The notes below the pieces were generated by a model. That model was not told the DNA's origin. It did not search any database and saw only the letters and a program-made list of their open reading frames with translations. DNA of 64,000 nt from Rheinheimera sp. (GTDB taxonomy: Bacteria; Pseudomonadota; Gammaproteobacteria; Enterobacterales; Alteromonadaceae): assembly GCA_003482455.1 (NCBI GenBank), contig DMYW01000058.1, positions 11,238-75,237 of the forward strand. Reading direction: 5' to 3'. Below, piece after piece: positions 18,197 through 26,387 of this stretch; position 1 is the first letter of the stretch, and each line of letters begins with the position of its first letter. The position numbers and the translations under genes were made by a program.

Positions 18197-19243
18197 CTAG
18201 CTAAACGGCAAAGGTTCCACTTCGTAGCGGCCGTGATTTAAGTCATCGGCCAATTCAAAAGAACGTTCGGTGACGGTTTTCCACCGCGCGAGCCGTTCGC
18301 TTGGTGCAAGTTTCGTAAAGTCTTTGCGATCAGGTATTTTGCCGCCAGGCAAGCTTTGTACCCAGTCATCCGATGGGACTAACATCACCACTTGCCGAAA
18401 GTCTTCAGCGGTTGGGCTGCGTGACAAGCTTTTATCAAACCAGCCAGGGCTTACTTTGCTGGAAAAATGCGGGTAAAGCACCAGCTTGTCGCTGTGCAGT
18501 GGCCAACTAAAATGGTAGTCAGTGAGGCCGCCATCGACATAATAGCCCGGTTCAGCGCCAGGGATCTGAGCGACTGGATCAAGTACCAGCGGGATAGAAC
18601 CGGACGCAAACAACGCGGGCTGAATATTGTCGGCATCAAGCGCCAAATGCCGTGTTGGTAGATCCGCTGGTAGTAATGGGAAGGGTTCGGTTGGATGATG
18701 ACACAGCACTCGTTCGACAAACCGCCCTAAATGGCGTCGATTGAGTAAGTTAGCGGCAGCTGCAGCGGTAAGACCGCCGAGCACGCGAGCTTGTTTGTCA
18801 CTGTTGAGCAGGCCTTTTCCGCGGGCAACAATAAAATTAAGCCGGAAAAACGGGTGCTCAAGGCACTGTTTAGCGTGCTCAGGAGTTGGAAAAATTGCAT
18901 TCAGGACTTGCGCCGAGATCTCTGTTACTTCGCGCCGAGAACTAGTCCGTGGGTAATCCAAGCTACGATACGCTTCACAAAAACGTTGTAAGGCCGCTGC
19001 GCCGTCTTGTTGGGCATAACAACCAAATCGCCAAGCACCGGCGGAGCTGCCTAACAAGTGGATAGGCGCTGCGCGGTCTTTAAAAAACTCGGTCAATAAA
19101 AATTGATCCAATCCAAACAACACAAACCATTTTGGGCCACCGCTGGCGCCAATCATGGTGTCAAACAATTGCTGTTTAAGCCCATGTTGTTGAATTTGCT
19201 GCAGTGCGGTTTGCCCTGCAAGCACTCGAATCGACGATGCCAT
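18197..19243 (-). CDS. Patatin-like phospholipase family protein
   Basis: This 348-residue protein has the patatin Ser-Asp dyad: an oxyanion segment GASGGPKWFV near residue 33, the nucleophile elbow LLGSSAGAW (G-S-S-A-G, near residue 65) and the VDGGLTDYHF motif carrying the catalytic Asp. Patatins are lipid acyl hydrolases. There is no signal peptide, so it should be cytoplasmic or act at the inner face of the membrane. Its start codon overlaps the stop of the dGTPase gene by one base, so the two are co-translated. I do not know its substrate. Nothing next to it resembles a cyclic-nucleotide synthase, so a CBASS-type effector role is not supported. Confidence 0.85.
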   Translation of the reverse strand: MASSIRVLAGQTALQQIQQHGLKQQLFDTMIGASGGPKWFVLFGLDQFLLTEFFKDRAAPIHLLGSSAGAWRFGCYAQQDGAAALQRFCEAYRSLDYPRTSSRREVTEISAQVLNAIFPTPEHAKQCLEHPFFRLNFIVARGKGLLNSDKQARVLGGLTAAAAANLLNRRHLGRFVERVLCHHPTEPFPLLPADLPTRHLALDADNIQPALFASGSIPLVLDPVAQIPGAEPGYYVDGGLTDYHFSWPLHSDKLVLYPHFSSKVSPGWFDKSLSRSPTAEDFRQVVMLVPSDDWVQSLPGGKIPDRKDFTKLAPSERLARWKTVTERSFELADDLNHGRYEVEPLPFS

Positions 19244-20490
19244 TAAAAATCCACTCCATGCCCAAACAAACGTTGCGACATCCTCAGTGCGTATTCGTCC
19301 GTCATGCCTGCAACATAATCACAAACGACACGTTGACGGCTTGTTTCATTGTTTGCTTGCTCAAATCGAGCGCGAGTATTTAGTGGCAACAGCCGTAAAG
19401 GCTCAGAACTGAAAGCGTGAAACAGCTGTTTGACGATACGCTGGCCACGATATTCACGTTGCTGCAATTCGGGATGCTGGATCACGTGTCGCCAAATGAA
19501 TTGCTTGAGTAGCTGCAATAACTGCAGCTCAACGTCCGGCAGAGTCGCTTTGAAGCGCAGCAATGGCGATGCAGCGTCTTTGATGTTGTCTGTAATGTCG
19601 ACTGCGGTGATCAAGCGGTTGACCAAGCTGCCGATCGCTTGTTTACGAATGTAGTGCTCGCGGTGAAATAACAGCTCACCGGTAGAGTTCAAAAACTGCC
19701 ACAGGTCTGAGTCGCGGGTTTGTTCTTGTAACTGTTGCCAATGTTGGTACTGCACTGTGCCTGTGACGACGGCATCTTCCAAATCGTGTACGCCATATGC
19801 GATGTCATCGGCCAGTTCCATAATCGACGCATCAAGCGGTTTGTGTATAGATTTGTAATGTTCTGTGTGTTGCAACTGCGCGCGGTCGCTGACGCTTAAT
19901 GCACTTAGAACCCAATCCAACAAGTCGGCGTCTTGTTGGTAAATGGCTTTGACTGGCTTTTTCTCTGCGACATGGATAAGGGTGTCTGTATCGGGTTGTA
20001 GCGCCGGGTATTTGAGTAAACCCAACAAGGTGCGTCGTGTCAGATCCATACCGCCACTTTCGGTGTAAGGCTCAAGTTTGCCGACTATTCGAAACGTCTG
20101 CGCATTCCCCTCAAAGCCACCGAAAGGCAACATGCATTGGTTCAGCGCCGTCTCGCCGCCGTGACCAAAGGGTGGATGGCCTAAATCATGGGCCAAACAT
20201 AAGGCTTCCATCAAGGCTTCGTCGGGCATGATGGCTTGCAGGCTGGAGTCAAGCTTACCTTTTAACTGCGCGACTAACGCGGTGCCAATTTGTGATGCTT
20301 CGAGGGAGTGGGTTAATCGCGTACGATAGAAATCGTTTTGGCCAACACTCATGATTTGTGTTTTGGCTTGTAGCCGCCTAAACGCAGCACTGTGCAAGAT
20401 CCGAGCTTTGTCCCTTTGATAGGGTGAACGATGGTCTTGTGGTCGTTGATCCTGACAGACTAAGCGGCGTTGTTGCCAAATATCCAACAT
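19243..20490 (-). CDS. Deoxyguanosinetriphosphate triphosphohydrolase-like protein
   Basis: The 415-residue HD-domain protein belongs to the dGTPase type 2 family, which removes triphosphate from dNTPs and so limits the dNTP pool. The metal-binding motifs are visible: RTRLTHSLEASQIG, then HDLGHPPFGHGGE with the HD pair, and MELADDIAYGVHDLED later with the final Asp. I chose the ATG at 20490, preceded by GGAG, because the family begins with the LDIWQQRR-like segment; a longer frame reaches 20580 but passes over the yebG regulatory region. It overlaps the patatin gene by one base. The promoter region is shared with divergent yebG. Confidence 0.9.
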   Translation of the reverse strand: MLDIWQQRRLVCQDQRPQDHRSPYQRDKARILHSAAFRRLQAKTQIMSVGQNDFYRTRLTHSLEASQIGTALVAQLKGKLDSSLQAIMPDEALMEALCLAHDLGHPPFGHGGETALNQCMLPFGGFEGNAQTFRIVGKLEPYTESGGMDLTRRTLLGLLKYPALQPDTDTLIHVAEKKPVKAIYQQDADLLDWVLSALSVSDRAQLQHTEHYKSIHKPLDASIMELADDIAYGVHDLEDAVVTGTVQYQHWQQLQEQTRDSDLWQFLNSTGELLFHREHYIRKQAIGSLVNRLITAVDITDNIKDAASPLLRFKATLPDVELQLLQLLKQFIWRHVIQHPELQQREYRGQRIVKQLFHAFSSEPLRLLPLNTRARFEQANNETSRQRVVCDYVAGMTDEYALRMSQRLFGHGVDF

Positions 20491-20579
20491 GGCTATCTCC
20501 AAGCTGTTGTTTTCCTTATGGTACGGCAAAGTGCAGACGAGGGCGAACGGATTTTTCACAGAAAGGCTTGCGCCAAACA

Positions 20580-20595
20580 CTGTAAGGATATACAG
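20580..20595 (+). promoter_or_regulatory. LexA (SOS) box upstream of yebG
   Basis: CTGTAAGGATATACAG fits the gammaproteobacterial LexA consensus CTGT-N8-ACAG exactly. It lies 23 bp before the yebG start, where it would overlap the -10 region. The divergent dGTPase gene starts 90 bp away on the other side and could also be affected. Confidence 0.9.
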
Positions 20596-20618
20596 TATTT
20601 GAAACGAAGGAGAATCTT

Positions 20619-20936
20619 ATGCCAGTGATCGTAAAATACACCGTAGAACGTAATGGAGTCGAGCGCATGACCTTTACCAGCAAACAAGAGGCCGATGCCT
20701 ACGACAAAATGTTAGACACTGCCGATTTGCTGCAGCAGTGGTTAGTTGTCGTTCAACCGGACTTGCCTGAAGAAACGGCTGAAACCTTGTCATTGGCAAT
20801 GGCGAAACAGCGCGAGGAACTGACTGCATTATTGTCCGGCAAAACGCCAAAAGCCAAAGCGCCCTTAAAATCAGAAGATACAGAAACTGCTGTGAAACAA
20901 GAACTTAGCTTAGTCGCCAACGAGAAAGCCGCTTAA
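20619..20936 (+). CDS. yebG: YebG family SOS-induced protein
   Basis: The 105-residue protein matches YebG, a small DNA-damage-inducible protein of unknown biochemical role. Strongly conserved residues are the start PVIVKYTVERNG, the core FTSKQEADAYDKMLDTADLL and the following helix. The C-terminal 30 residues are charged and variable, as in other YebG proteins. A canonical LexA box lies just upstream. The ribosome-binding site is AAGGAG. The gene converges with the lipoprotein gene on the minus strand and their ends overlap by four bases. Confidence 0.93.
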   Translation: MPVIVKYTVERNGVERMTFTSKQEADAYDKMLDTADLLQQWLVVVQPDLPEETAETLSLAMAKQREELTALLSGKTPKAKAPLKSEDTETAVKQELSLVANEKAA

Positions 20937-21781
20937 TGCGGCTTTTGCTCTGTAGTCGTAGGTGTCTGTTGCAGCGCTTTGAGTTCAGCTTTTGCTGCGT
21001 CTAATTCTTGTTGCGCTTGCTTTAAGTCTTTCGCTGATTTGGCCGTTGCAAGTTTTTGTTGTGAAGCTTGGATGCGTTGTTGCGCGTTTTGCATCTTTTG
21101 CAGCTTCTCGTTGGCTGTCAGAACATTCGCTACAGGTGTTGTTGCTTTGACATCTTCAACCATTTGTTTTGTTGCTGTCTCTTGTTGGTTGGCTATTTCT
21201 TGTGCGGCGGTCTGTTTCACGCCATCATTTGCAGCACTTTCCATCAGTGATTTAGTCCGGTCATCCACTGGTAACTGTGACGCAACCGCGGATACTGCTT
21301 TGCGTTTTAACTTATCAACCGAAGTAAAAGGTTCTAACTCTTTTGGCCAGACTGGGACTTGTTCGGTCGCTTCTTTGGTAAGTTTTTCGGCAAAAATTTG
21401 CGGATTGCCACCGGATACTAACAATACCGCGAGTTGATTGGTATCTGTGTTGTAAACCAAACCCGCTTTCTCCGCGACTTGCGGCAGAGGTGAATCTTTC
21501 GAAAGCATGTAGACCAAAGGACCTTCTTGTTGGATCTTTTCCGCTGTCTTTAGGATCGTGATTGTGTCGTCATAAAAAGGTCCGAGCAGCGGTTTTAAGC
21601 GTTCTTGGATCACAGGTTGTTCAAAGAAACCAGCCTTGCTTGGATCTAATCCAATCATCGGCTTGATGACGGTCATCATCAATTGAGCCTGAGGACTCAT
21701 CAGTAACAAGGGGGCAGCACATCCAGCAAAAAATGTGGTCAATGCCAAAAGATACATCAATAGACTATGTTTAATTCGCAT
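20933..21781 (-). CDS. Putative coiled-coil lipoprotein of unknown function
   Basis: I do not recognise a named family for this 282-residue protein. The N-terminus is hydrophobic and ends in FFAGC (Cys21), which fits a lipoprotein signal, although Phe at -3 is not ideal and a membrane anchor is possible. The middle (about residues 30-150) looks globular. From about residue 180 to 275 it is rich in Gln, Lys and Ala with heptad spacing, suggesting a long coiled coil (EKLQKMQNAQQRIQASQQKL and onward). It starts 14 bp after the nucleotidyltransferase gene and is the last gene of the HprK-related operon, so it may be the envelope partner of that system. Confidence 0.72.
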   Translation of the reverse strand: MRIKHSLLMYLLALTTFFAGCAAPLLLMSPQAQLMMTVIKPMIGLDPSKAGFFEQPVIQERLKPLLGPFYDDTITILKTAEKIQQEGPLVYMLSKDSPLPQVAEKAGLVYNTDTNQLAVLLVSGGNPQIFAEKLTKEATEQVPVWPKELEPFTSVDKLKRKAVSAVASQLPVDDRTKSLMESAANDGVKQTAAQEIANQQETATKQMVEDVKATTPVANVLTANEKLQKMQNAQQRIQASQQKLATAKSAKDLKQAQQELDAAKAELKALQQTPTTTEQKPH

Positions 21782-21795
21782 GAAAAGGGCCCAAG

Positions 21796-22875
21796 TTAGG
21801 CGTCATGTGGACGCGTATTTTTATCTATTTCTTGTTGATATTGCGATAATTTTTGTTTCTTTTGTCGTAAAAACCAGACTTTAGCCACCGAATGATAGAT
21901 CAATAAATACCATGGCATTTTGATCAAGTGCCCACGAGCTACCCACCAAAGTTTAGCCAATCGGTTGTTACACCCTTCGGTTAGCTTTCTTACTAAATAC
22001 GCCACTGCTAGTCTGGACAGACGATTTTGTCGTGATACAAAGGCCATTTCTTCTTTAGACAGCTCAACATTAAAAAGCGTTGCCAGCAGATGTAAGCCTA
22101 AAGCTACTACTTCAGGTTTATTGGTCAGTGCAGCGGATTGGATGATTGCAGCTTTGTTGTCGATCGATTTATAGAGTTCATGCAAATCAACTAAGTCTTT
22201 GGTTATCTTATGGTATTCTTCTTGAAATAGCAGATGTAAGCAGCTATGCACAAACATATCAGCTGCCGCCGGTAGAGAAAAACAAGACCCATTGAGCCTG
22301 GTGCTGTTTTCTATAAACTTGTGGATATCAACATGTACGGTCGACTTTGCGAAAAATATCGTGTGGTGCAGGTCGATTTCACTGCCGCGGGTGTAATGCC
22401 GCAGTGGTGGATGCTGATGTGACCATTCTAAATAATATCGCCGGTCATAATCGTGTTCAGTCGAATCCATAAATCCAGCGGATTGCAGCAACTCAACTGT
22501 GGGTTGTACTTTTGTTGCAGGTACCAGCAAATCCAAATCGGAGAACACACGTCCAGCTGCAAATGCAAATTTATGCAAACGATAGGCAACCCCTTTGACC
22601 AACAAAATCGGGAAGTCTATTTCGGCAAAAACTTGTTCTAACACTAAAAGCTCGCGCATTAATGTTTGTTGTTGTTTATCGGCGTAGATCTTACCACTCT
22701 CAAAATGACTGACTATTTGAGCTGGAAGTTCCTCGAGATAAGGTTGTAGATAGAGATAGGCGCTACCAAGTAATGCTTGCTCCCGACACTGATGAACCAA
22801 CTGAGTCCAGTGGGCTGGTGTTGCTTGCTGCACAAACAGGCTTGGATCTTTAAAAAAGCGAATCACGACATTCAT
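21796..22875 (-). CDS. Nucleotidyltransferase family protein (NTP_transf_5 type)
   Basis: The 359-residue protein resembles the uncharacterised nucleotidyltransferase family PF14907. The key motif is GRVFSDLDLLVP, in which Asp113 and Asp115 match the metal-binding DXD of nucleotidyltransferases, preceded by the substrate-loop segment LLVKGVAYRL. Further conserved His-rich segments (WSHQHPPLRHYTRGSEIDLHHTIF) follow. The start at 22875 gives an ATGA overlap with the upstream kinase gene; an in-frame ATG at 22887 is the alternative. Members of this family often lie beside HprK-related kinases, as here, and may modify a peptide or a carrier, but no substrate is established. Confidence 0.83.
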   Translation of the reverse strand: MNVVIRFFKDPSLFVQQATPAHWTQLVHQCREQALLGSAYLYLQPYLEELPAQIVSHFESGKIYADKQQQTLMRELLVLEQVFAEIDFPILLVKGVAYRLHKFAFAAGRVFSDLDLLVPATKVQPTVELLQSAGFMDSTEHDYDRRYYLEWSHQHPPLRHYTRGSEIDLHHTIFFAKSTVHVDIHKFIENSTRLNGSCFSLPAAADMFVHSCLHLLFQEEYHKITKDLVDLHELYKSIDNKAAIIQSAALTNKPEVVALGLHLLATLFNVELSKEEMAFVSRQNRLSRLAVAYLVRKLTEGCNNRLAKLWWVARGHLIKMPWYLLIYHSVAKVWFLRQKKQKLSQYQQEIDKNTRPHDA

Positions 22876-23729
22876 TGATTTGCCCATTGCTCAACCCATT
22901 CCAACATTGCTTCGTTGTTGCTGTATCTTAAACGGCATGCTTTTACATCACTCACCAAATCAGCCAAAAGGTGAAAAGCTTGTTCGCCAAACACACTGAA
23001 ATTAAAGCTATTTTCGAGCATCGCCATAAACAATTCGGCTTGAGGTACTTCAGATACTGCAATAGTCTCTACGTCTTTCGCGTATTGAGGAAACACAATA
23101 GCAGTCGCTGCTGCTGTCTGAGTGGATTGACGCCAGCTCTCAGCCGAGGGTGCAACATAAGCCATTCTGCCCTTTAATGTATCGTTAAACACATGCTGCG
23201 AGTTGAGGCCACCGTAATACCGCTGGATAACTTCGATGGAGTTGTTTTTCAAGCTGATTGGCCGCACGAAGGGCACAATGTGTCCATTGGTTCGGTCAAC
23301 AAAACAATGTTCGTCAGATAGTAGACGCCACCCATGCAACATCATGAGTGCGCACATGGTACTTTTACCCGAACCAGGCGGCGCTGGCAGAATCACAGCG
23401 CGATCATTTTTAGCCAAGACAGCCGCGTGGAAAGTCAAAAAACGGTTGGAAAAACTGGTCACTAACCAATTAAATCCCCATTCAAAAATCGGCACAGCGA
23501 TCGACGGACTGGCATAGCGAAAATGTTGTCCGGCGATGCGGAAGTCATGTTCATTGCTCCAAAATCGGCCATTCTTGTCAAAGTCGACGACAAAATCGAT
23601 AAACTGTTCGGAACTCCTTGTTAGGATTTCTGCAGGGTAAAAGTGGCTTAGTTGTTGAAATAGCGAGTTTGGTGCACCACGAACTTGGACGGTAAAAGGT
23701 GAAGTATGCAGGGTGAAATCGTTAGTCAT
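22872..23729 (-). CDS. HprK-related kinase A
   Basis: This 285-residue protein has the C-terminal fold of HPr serine kinase: HAAVLAKN near residue 101, the P-loop PAPPGSGKST (residues 116-124) and LLSDEHCF near residue 138, where HprK keeps its acidic catalytic residues. The N-terminal 90 residues do not match HprK. It fits the family annotated as HprK-related kinase A (TIGR04352), which travels with small PqqD-like proteins and nucleotidyltransferases and has no proven substrate. It overlaps the small ORF upstream by 8 bp and the next gene by 4 bp. No HPr gene is in the window, so HPr is unlikely to be its partner. Confidence 0.85.
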   Translation of the reverse strand: MTNDFTLHTSPFTVQVRGAPNSLFQQLSHFYPAEILTRSSEQFIDFVVDFDKNGRFWSNEHDFRIAGQHFRYASPSIAVPIFEWGFNWLVTSFSNRFLTFHAAVLAKNDRAVILPAPPGSGKSTMCALMMLHGWRLLSDEHCFVDRTNGHIVPFVRPISLKNNSIEVIQRYYGGLNSQHVFNDTLKGRMAYVAPSAESWRQSTQTAAATAIVFPQYAKDVETIAVSEVPQAELFMAMLENSFNFSVFGEQAFHLLADLVSDVKACRLRYSNNEAMLEWVEQWANQ

Positions 23730-23895
23730 CTACGAATGCTTCGTCAAATTGCTCGTTTGTGACCACTATATCATGGGTAAAGCGCTGGAATAACAGAGTC
23801 CCAGAACCATCAGGACAACAAAAAGCGACACATTCATCCAGTTCTTGGATGCCGGTGTCGCTTAGATAATTTTGTAGATAGAGAGGCAGGATCAA
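23722..23895 (-). CDS. Small protein, 57 residues, in the HprK-related operon
   Basis: This short frame is easy to miss. It begins with a TTG that overlaps the stop of the Tat-protein gene (TTGA) and ends 8 bp inside the kinase gene, so it fills the gap between them exactly. The product contains DECVAFCCPDGSGTLLF, with three cysteines, then QRFTHDIVVTNEQFDEAF. In other HprK-related kinase A clusters this place is held by a PqqD-like peptide-binding protein, but I cannot see enough PqqD signature to assert that. The frame stays open 42 bases upstream of the TTG without an ATG or GTG, so the start is uncertain. Confidence 0.55.
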   Translation of the reverse strand: MILPLYLQNYLSDTGIQELDECVAFCCPDGSGTLLFQRFTHDIVVTNEQFDEAFVDD

Positions 23896-24683
23896 ACTGT
23901 TTTTGTATACAATTTGAATAGGCGGCCCATATCGAGTAAGCCAACACGCACACCATCAACCACTCGGTCTTTCACCAAATTATACGACTTAATAATTTCA
24001 GAAGCTTCTGGATAACACTTAGTCGTAAATCGTTTGGTATATTCTGGATGTGATTCCCACACCGCGCCAATAAAGGCTGCAGTCACATATTTAATAAAAT
24101 CATTGCTAGAGTTTAAAGCGTTTGCGACTGTGATTGTACCCATATCAGGGAAGAATTGCCCCATATTTGTGGTAGAGTCAATCAATATGTCGTTGTAGGA
24201 AGCCGGTACAAGTTTAGTGTCGGTATAGGTGTAATATTTGCCGCTGCTCACGTAGTAACATGTCACACCGACGACTTTATTTTTCCAAGTTGACAAGGGT
24301 TTGCGCGTCTTTGCAATTACAGTAGAAGAACTCTGCTGACAATACAATGTGCGTTTAAATGTCGTTTGCAAATACCCGTCAAAATCAGTGACTAAGATGT
24401 TTTTGATTTCAGCAATGGTTGACCACTTAGGCACTATGTAACCTTGAGTACGAGACGCTACAGATTGAACTTTAGATGCGCTATTACTCAGACTTGCTTC
24501 GCCGGGGATACAGTTAAGTTTGATACAACCCCACGCAGACCCGCTTTGCATGCTTGCAACCACAGGCAACGAAGCAACGCTTGCGCGAACTAAAAACTTC
24601 CGGCGTGATGCCGCTTGTTGACTCAGCTCCTGCGATGATGCTGAGTTGTTCGTGTCGTTCGTTGGCTGGTTTTGCTGATTCAT
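23892..24683 (-). CDS. Twin-arginine-exported protein of unknown function
   Basis: The 263-residue protein has a Tat signal: a polar Asn/Gln/Ser-rich head, SRRKFL with the arginine pair at 27-28, then a moderately hydrophobic stretch ending near SGSAWG. The mature part starts with GCIKLNCIPG (Cys53, Cys58) and has further cysteines near 115, 142 and 226. Tat export suggests folding or cofactor loading in the cytoplasm before transport. I do not recognise its family. It is the first gene of a five-gene operon with the 57-residue ORF, the HprK-related kinase, the nucleotidyltransferase and the coiled-coil lipoprotein. GAGGTA precedes the ATG, and a sigma-54-like promoter lies upstream. Confidence 0.75.
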   Translation of the reverse strand: MNQQNQPTNDTNNSASSQELSQQAASRRKFLVRASVASLPVVASMQSGSAWGCIKLNCIPGEASLSNSASKVQSVASRTQGYIVPKWSTIAEIKNILVTDFDGYLQTTFKRTLYCQQSSSTVIAKTRKPLSTWKNKVVGVTCYYVSSGKYYTYTDTKLVPASYNDILIDSTTNMGQFFPDMGTITVANALNSSNDFIKYVTAAFIGAVWESHPEYTKRFTTKCYPEASEIIKSYNLVKDRVVDGVRVGLLDMGRLFKLYTKTV

Positions 24684-24717
24684 TTCCGTACCTCAAATGC
24701 TTACTGTTGAGCGTAAA

Positions 24718-24732
24718 GCAAATTGTATGCCA
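24718..24732 (-). promoter_or_regulatory. Putative sigma-54 promoter of the HprK-related operon
   Basis: On the minus strand TGGCATACAATTTGC matches the -24/-12 consensus TGGCAC-N5-TTGC with correct GG-to-GC spacing and one mismatch at the sixth base. It lies about 35 bp before the Tat-protein start, leaving room for a transcription start near 24706. No enhancer-binding protein gene is nearby. Confidence 0.5.
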
Positions 24733-24852
24733 TTAAATAAACTTCTTTATTGGCAATAAGTTAAGTTGTTTTTCACCGGTTTCGCTTTTAAACGTGTAAA
24801 AAAAATCGACGCAAAACCTTGCCCATGCGGAGGGGTGTTAATCGCTTTTGAA

Positions 24853-26265
24853 CTATTTGAAAAAGTTGCACAAGCGGTGTAGCAATTTTTGTTGCTGTTC
24901 CGACGTTGTTTCTAATAGATTTTCAACTTTCAATAAAAAGTCGTCAACTGTACGTGCCGGTGCATCTGTTCCTAAATTCAAGCGGTCGTGACAATACTGA
25001 TGCCAACGTTGCAGTTCTTCAAACGACAGGGTCGTTGGGAAGTTTCGTGCTCTAAAGCGAAACCACATCTGATTGAGACGTTCATCTTGGAACAGCACAT
25101 CAGTATGCGCGGCTGCGTCCTCTGTGCGAAATAAACTCTGCAACAATTGTTGGTCTTTATTGCTAATAAAACCTTGGTACAGGGCATATTCAGCAACTTT
25201 TTCTTGCGAAAACTCTCGATCACTTAGCGCTATTTGCACCATCTTATCACGCAGAGTGCTCGACTTTCTAAGTACTTCAAGGTGTTGTAAACACGCTGTA
25301 CGATCAATGCCAAGCTCTGCTGCGCGCTCTGCGGTTAGAGTCTTGGCAGGTGCCAATACGGGGCTTTTGTTCAAATGCACTAGCTTGAGAGCGGGACGCC
25401 ATTCATGTTCGGCCAACTCTGAACTCGGACGATAGTACCAATCCTTTAGATCTTCGAGTGAGGCTGTGTCGAACAATGCCGGAGATTGTTGTAAATCAAA
25501 GCAAATGACGGCGTTTTTTTGCTGAGGGTGAAAAGCCAGCGGCACCACCCAAGAAATACAACCTTGGCTTGCTTTATACATCCCAGAGACATGCACGAGC
25601 GGCGTCATCCCAGCTACGTCGATCATCGACAATAAAGCTTGTTTGCTGCGGTGCTGAAACAGGTAGTCAAATAGTCGAGGCTGCTGTTGTTTAATCAAAC
25701 GAGCCAACGCAATTGTTGCTTCAACGTCTGATAACGCATCATGAGCTTTGGTATGTAGAAGTTGATTTGCCTTTGCCAATTCTTCTAACTTAAAGCTAGG
25801 AGTACCATCCTCACGCCGGGGCCATACAATCCCCTCTGGGCGGAGTGCAAAACAGGCTCGAACCACGTCTAACAAATCCCAGCGACTGTTTTGCTGCTGC
25901 CACTCACGACCATATGGTTCTATGAAATTTCGAAAAAACGCATACCGCAGCATTTCATCATCAAAGCGGATATTGTTGTAGCCGACAACACAAGTATCAG
26001 GTTGCTTTAACCATTCTGTGGCGATTTGCCGGGTGAACTCTGCCTCCGCTAGACCTTTCTGTTGGCACAGTTGCGGTACAATTCCGGTGATTAAAACAGC
26101 TTCCGGATCGGGTAAATAATCCGCTGCGAGTTGGCAATACAAGGTCTGCGGCGGCTCAATGGGCTCAAGATCTAGGTTGGTTCGTTGGCCGGCAAATTGA
26201 GCGATCCGATCGCGTTTTGGATCGGCCCCCCAAGTTTCCAAATCGTAAAAATAAAGCTGAGTCAT
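24853..26265 (-). CDS. sbcB: Exodeoxyribonuclease I
   Basis: SbcB is a processive 3'-5' single-strand DNA exonuclease used in recombination and mismatch repair. The 470-residue product is close to the E. coli length. The DEDDh exonuclease residues are visible: FYDLETWG at the N-terminus, GYNNIRFDDEMLRYAF near residue 110, and HDALSDVEATIALARL near residue 185. The SH3-like and helical C-terminal domains follow. I chose the ATG at 26265 because homologues begin a few residues before the FYDLETWG motif; the frame extends upstream but through a divergent promoter region shared with endA. Confidence 0.95.
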   Translation of the reverse strand: MTQLYFYDLETWGADPKRDRIAQFAGQRTNLDLEPIEPPQTLYCQLAADYLPDPEAVLITGIVPQLCQQKGLAEAEFTRQIATEWLKQPDTCVVGYNNIRFDDEMLRYAFFRNFIEPYGREWQQQNSRWDLLDVVRACFALRPEGIVWPRREDGTPSFKLEELAKANQLLHTKAHDALSDVEATIALARLIKQQQPRLFDYLFQHRSKQALLSMIDVAGMTPLVHVSGMYKASQGCISWVVPLAFHPQQKNAVICFDLQQSPALFDTASLEDLKDWYYRPSSELAEHEWRPALKLVHLNKSPVLAPAKTLTAERAAELGIDRTACLQHLEVLRKSSTLRDKMVQIALSDREFSQEKVAEYALYQGFISNKDQQLLQSLFRTEDAAAHTDVLFQDERLNQMWFRFRARNFPTTLSFEELQRWHQYCHDRLNLGTDAPARTVDDFLLKVENLLETTSEQQQKLLHRLCNFFK

Positions 26266-26387
26266 GATGATACGTTCGAAGCAAAAGACACAGTATACGG
26301 TGGCAGCGACGAGGCATGCCAGTGCTTTCACTTGAGGTAGCGCTAGTCTGTTGGCAAAATAGACACAAGCATAAAGTGAGGTAGTCG

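Noticed and set aside
18197..20490. Patatin plus dGTPase plus dcd as parts of a phage-defence island
   Set aside because: dcd lies 23 kb away next to apbC, no cyclic-nucleotide synthase or other defence gene is adjacent, and there are no mobile-element marks. Only a weak possibility remains, recorded as a finding.
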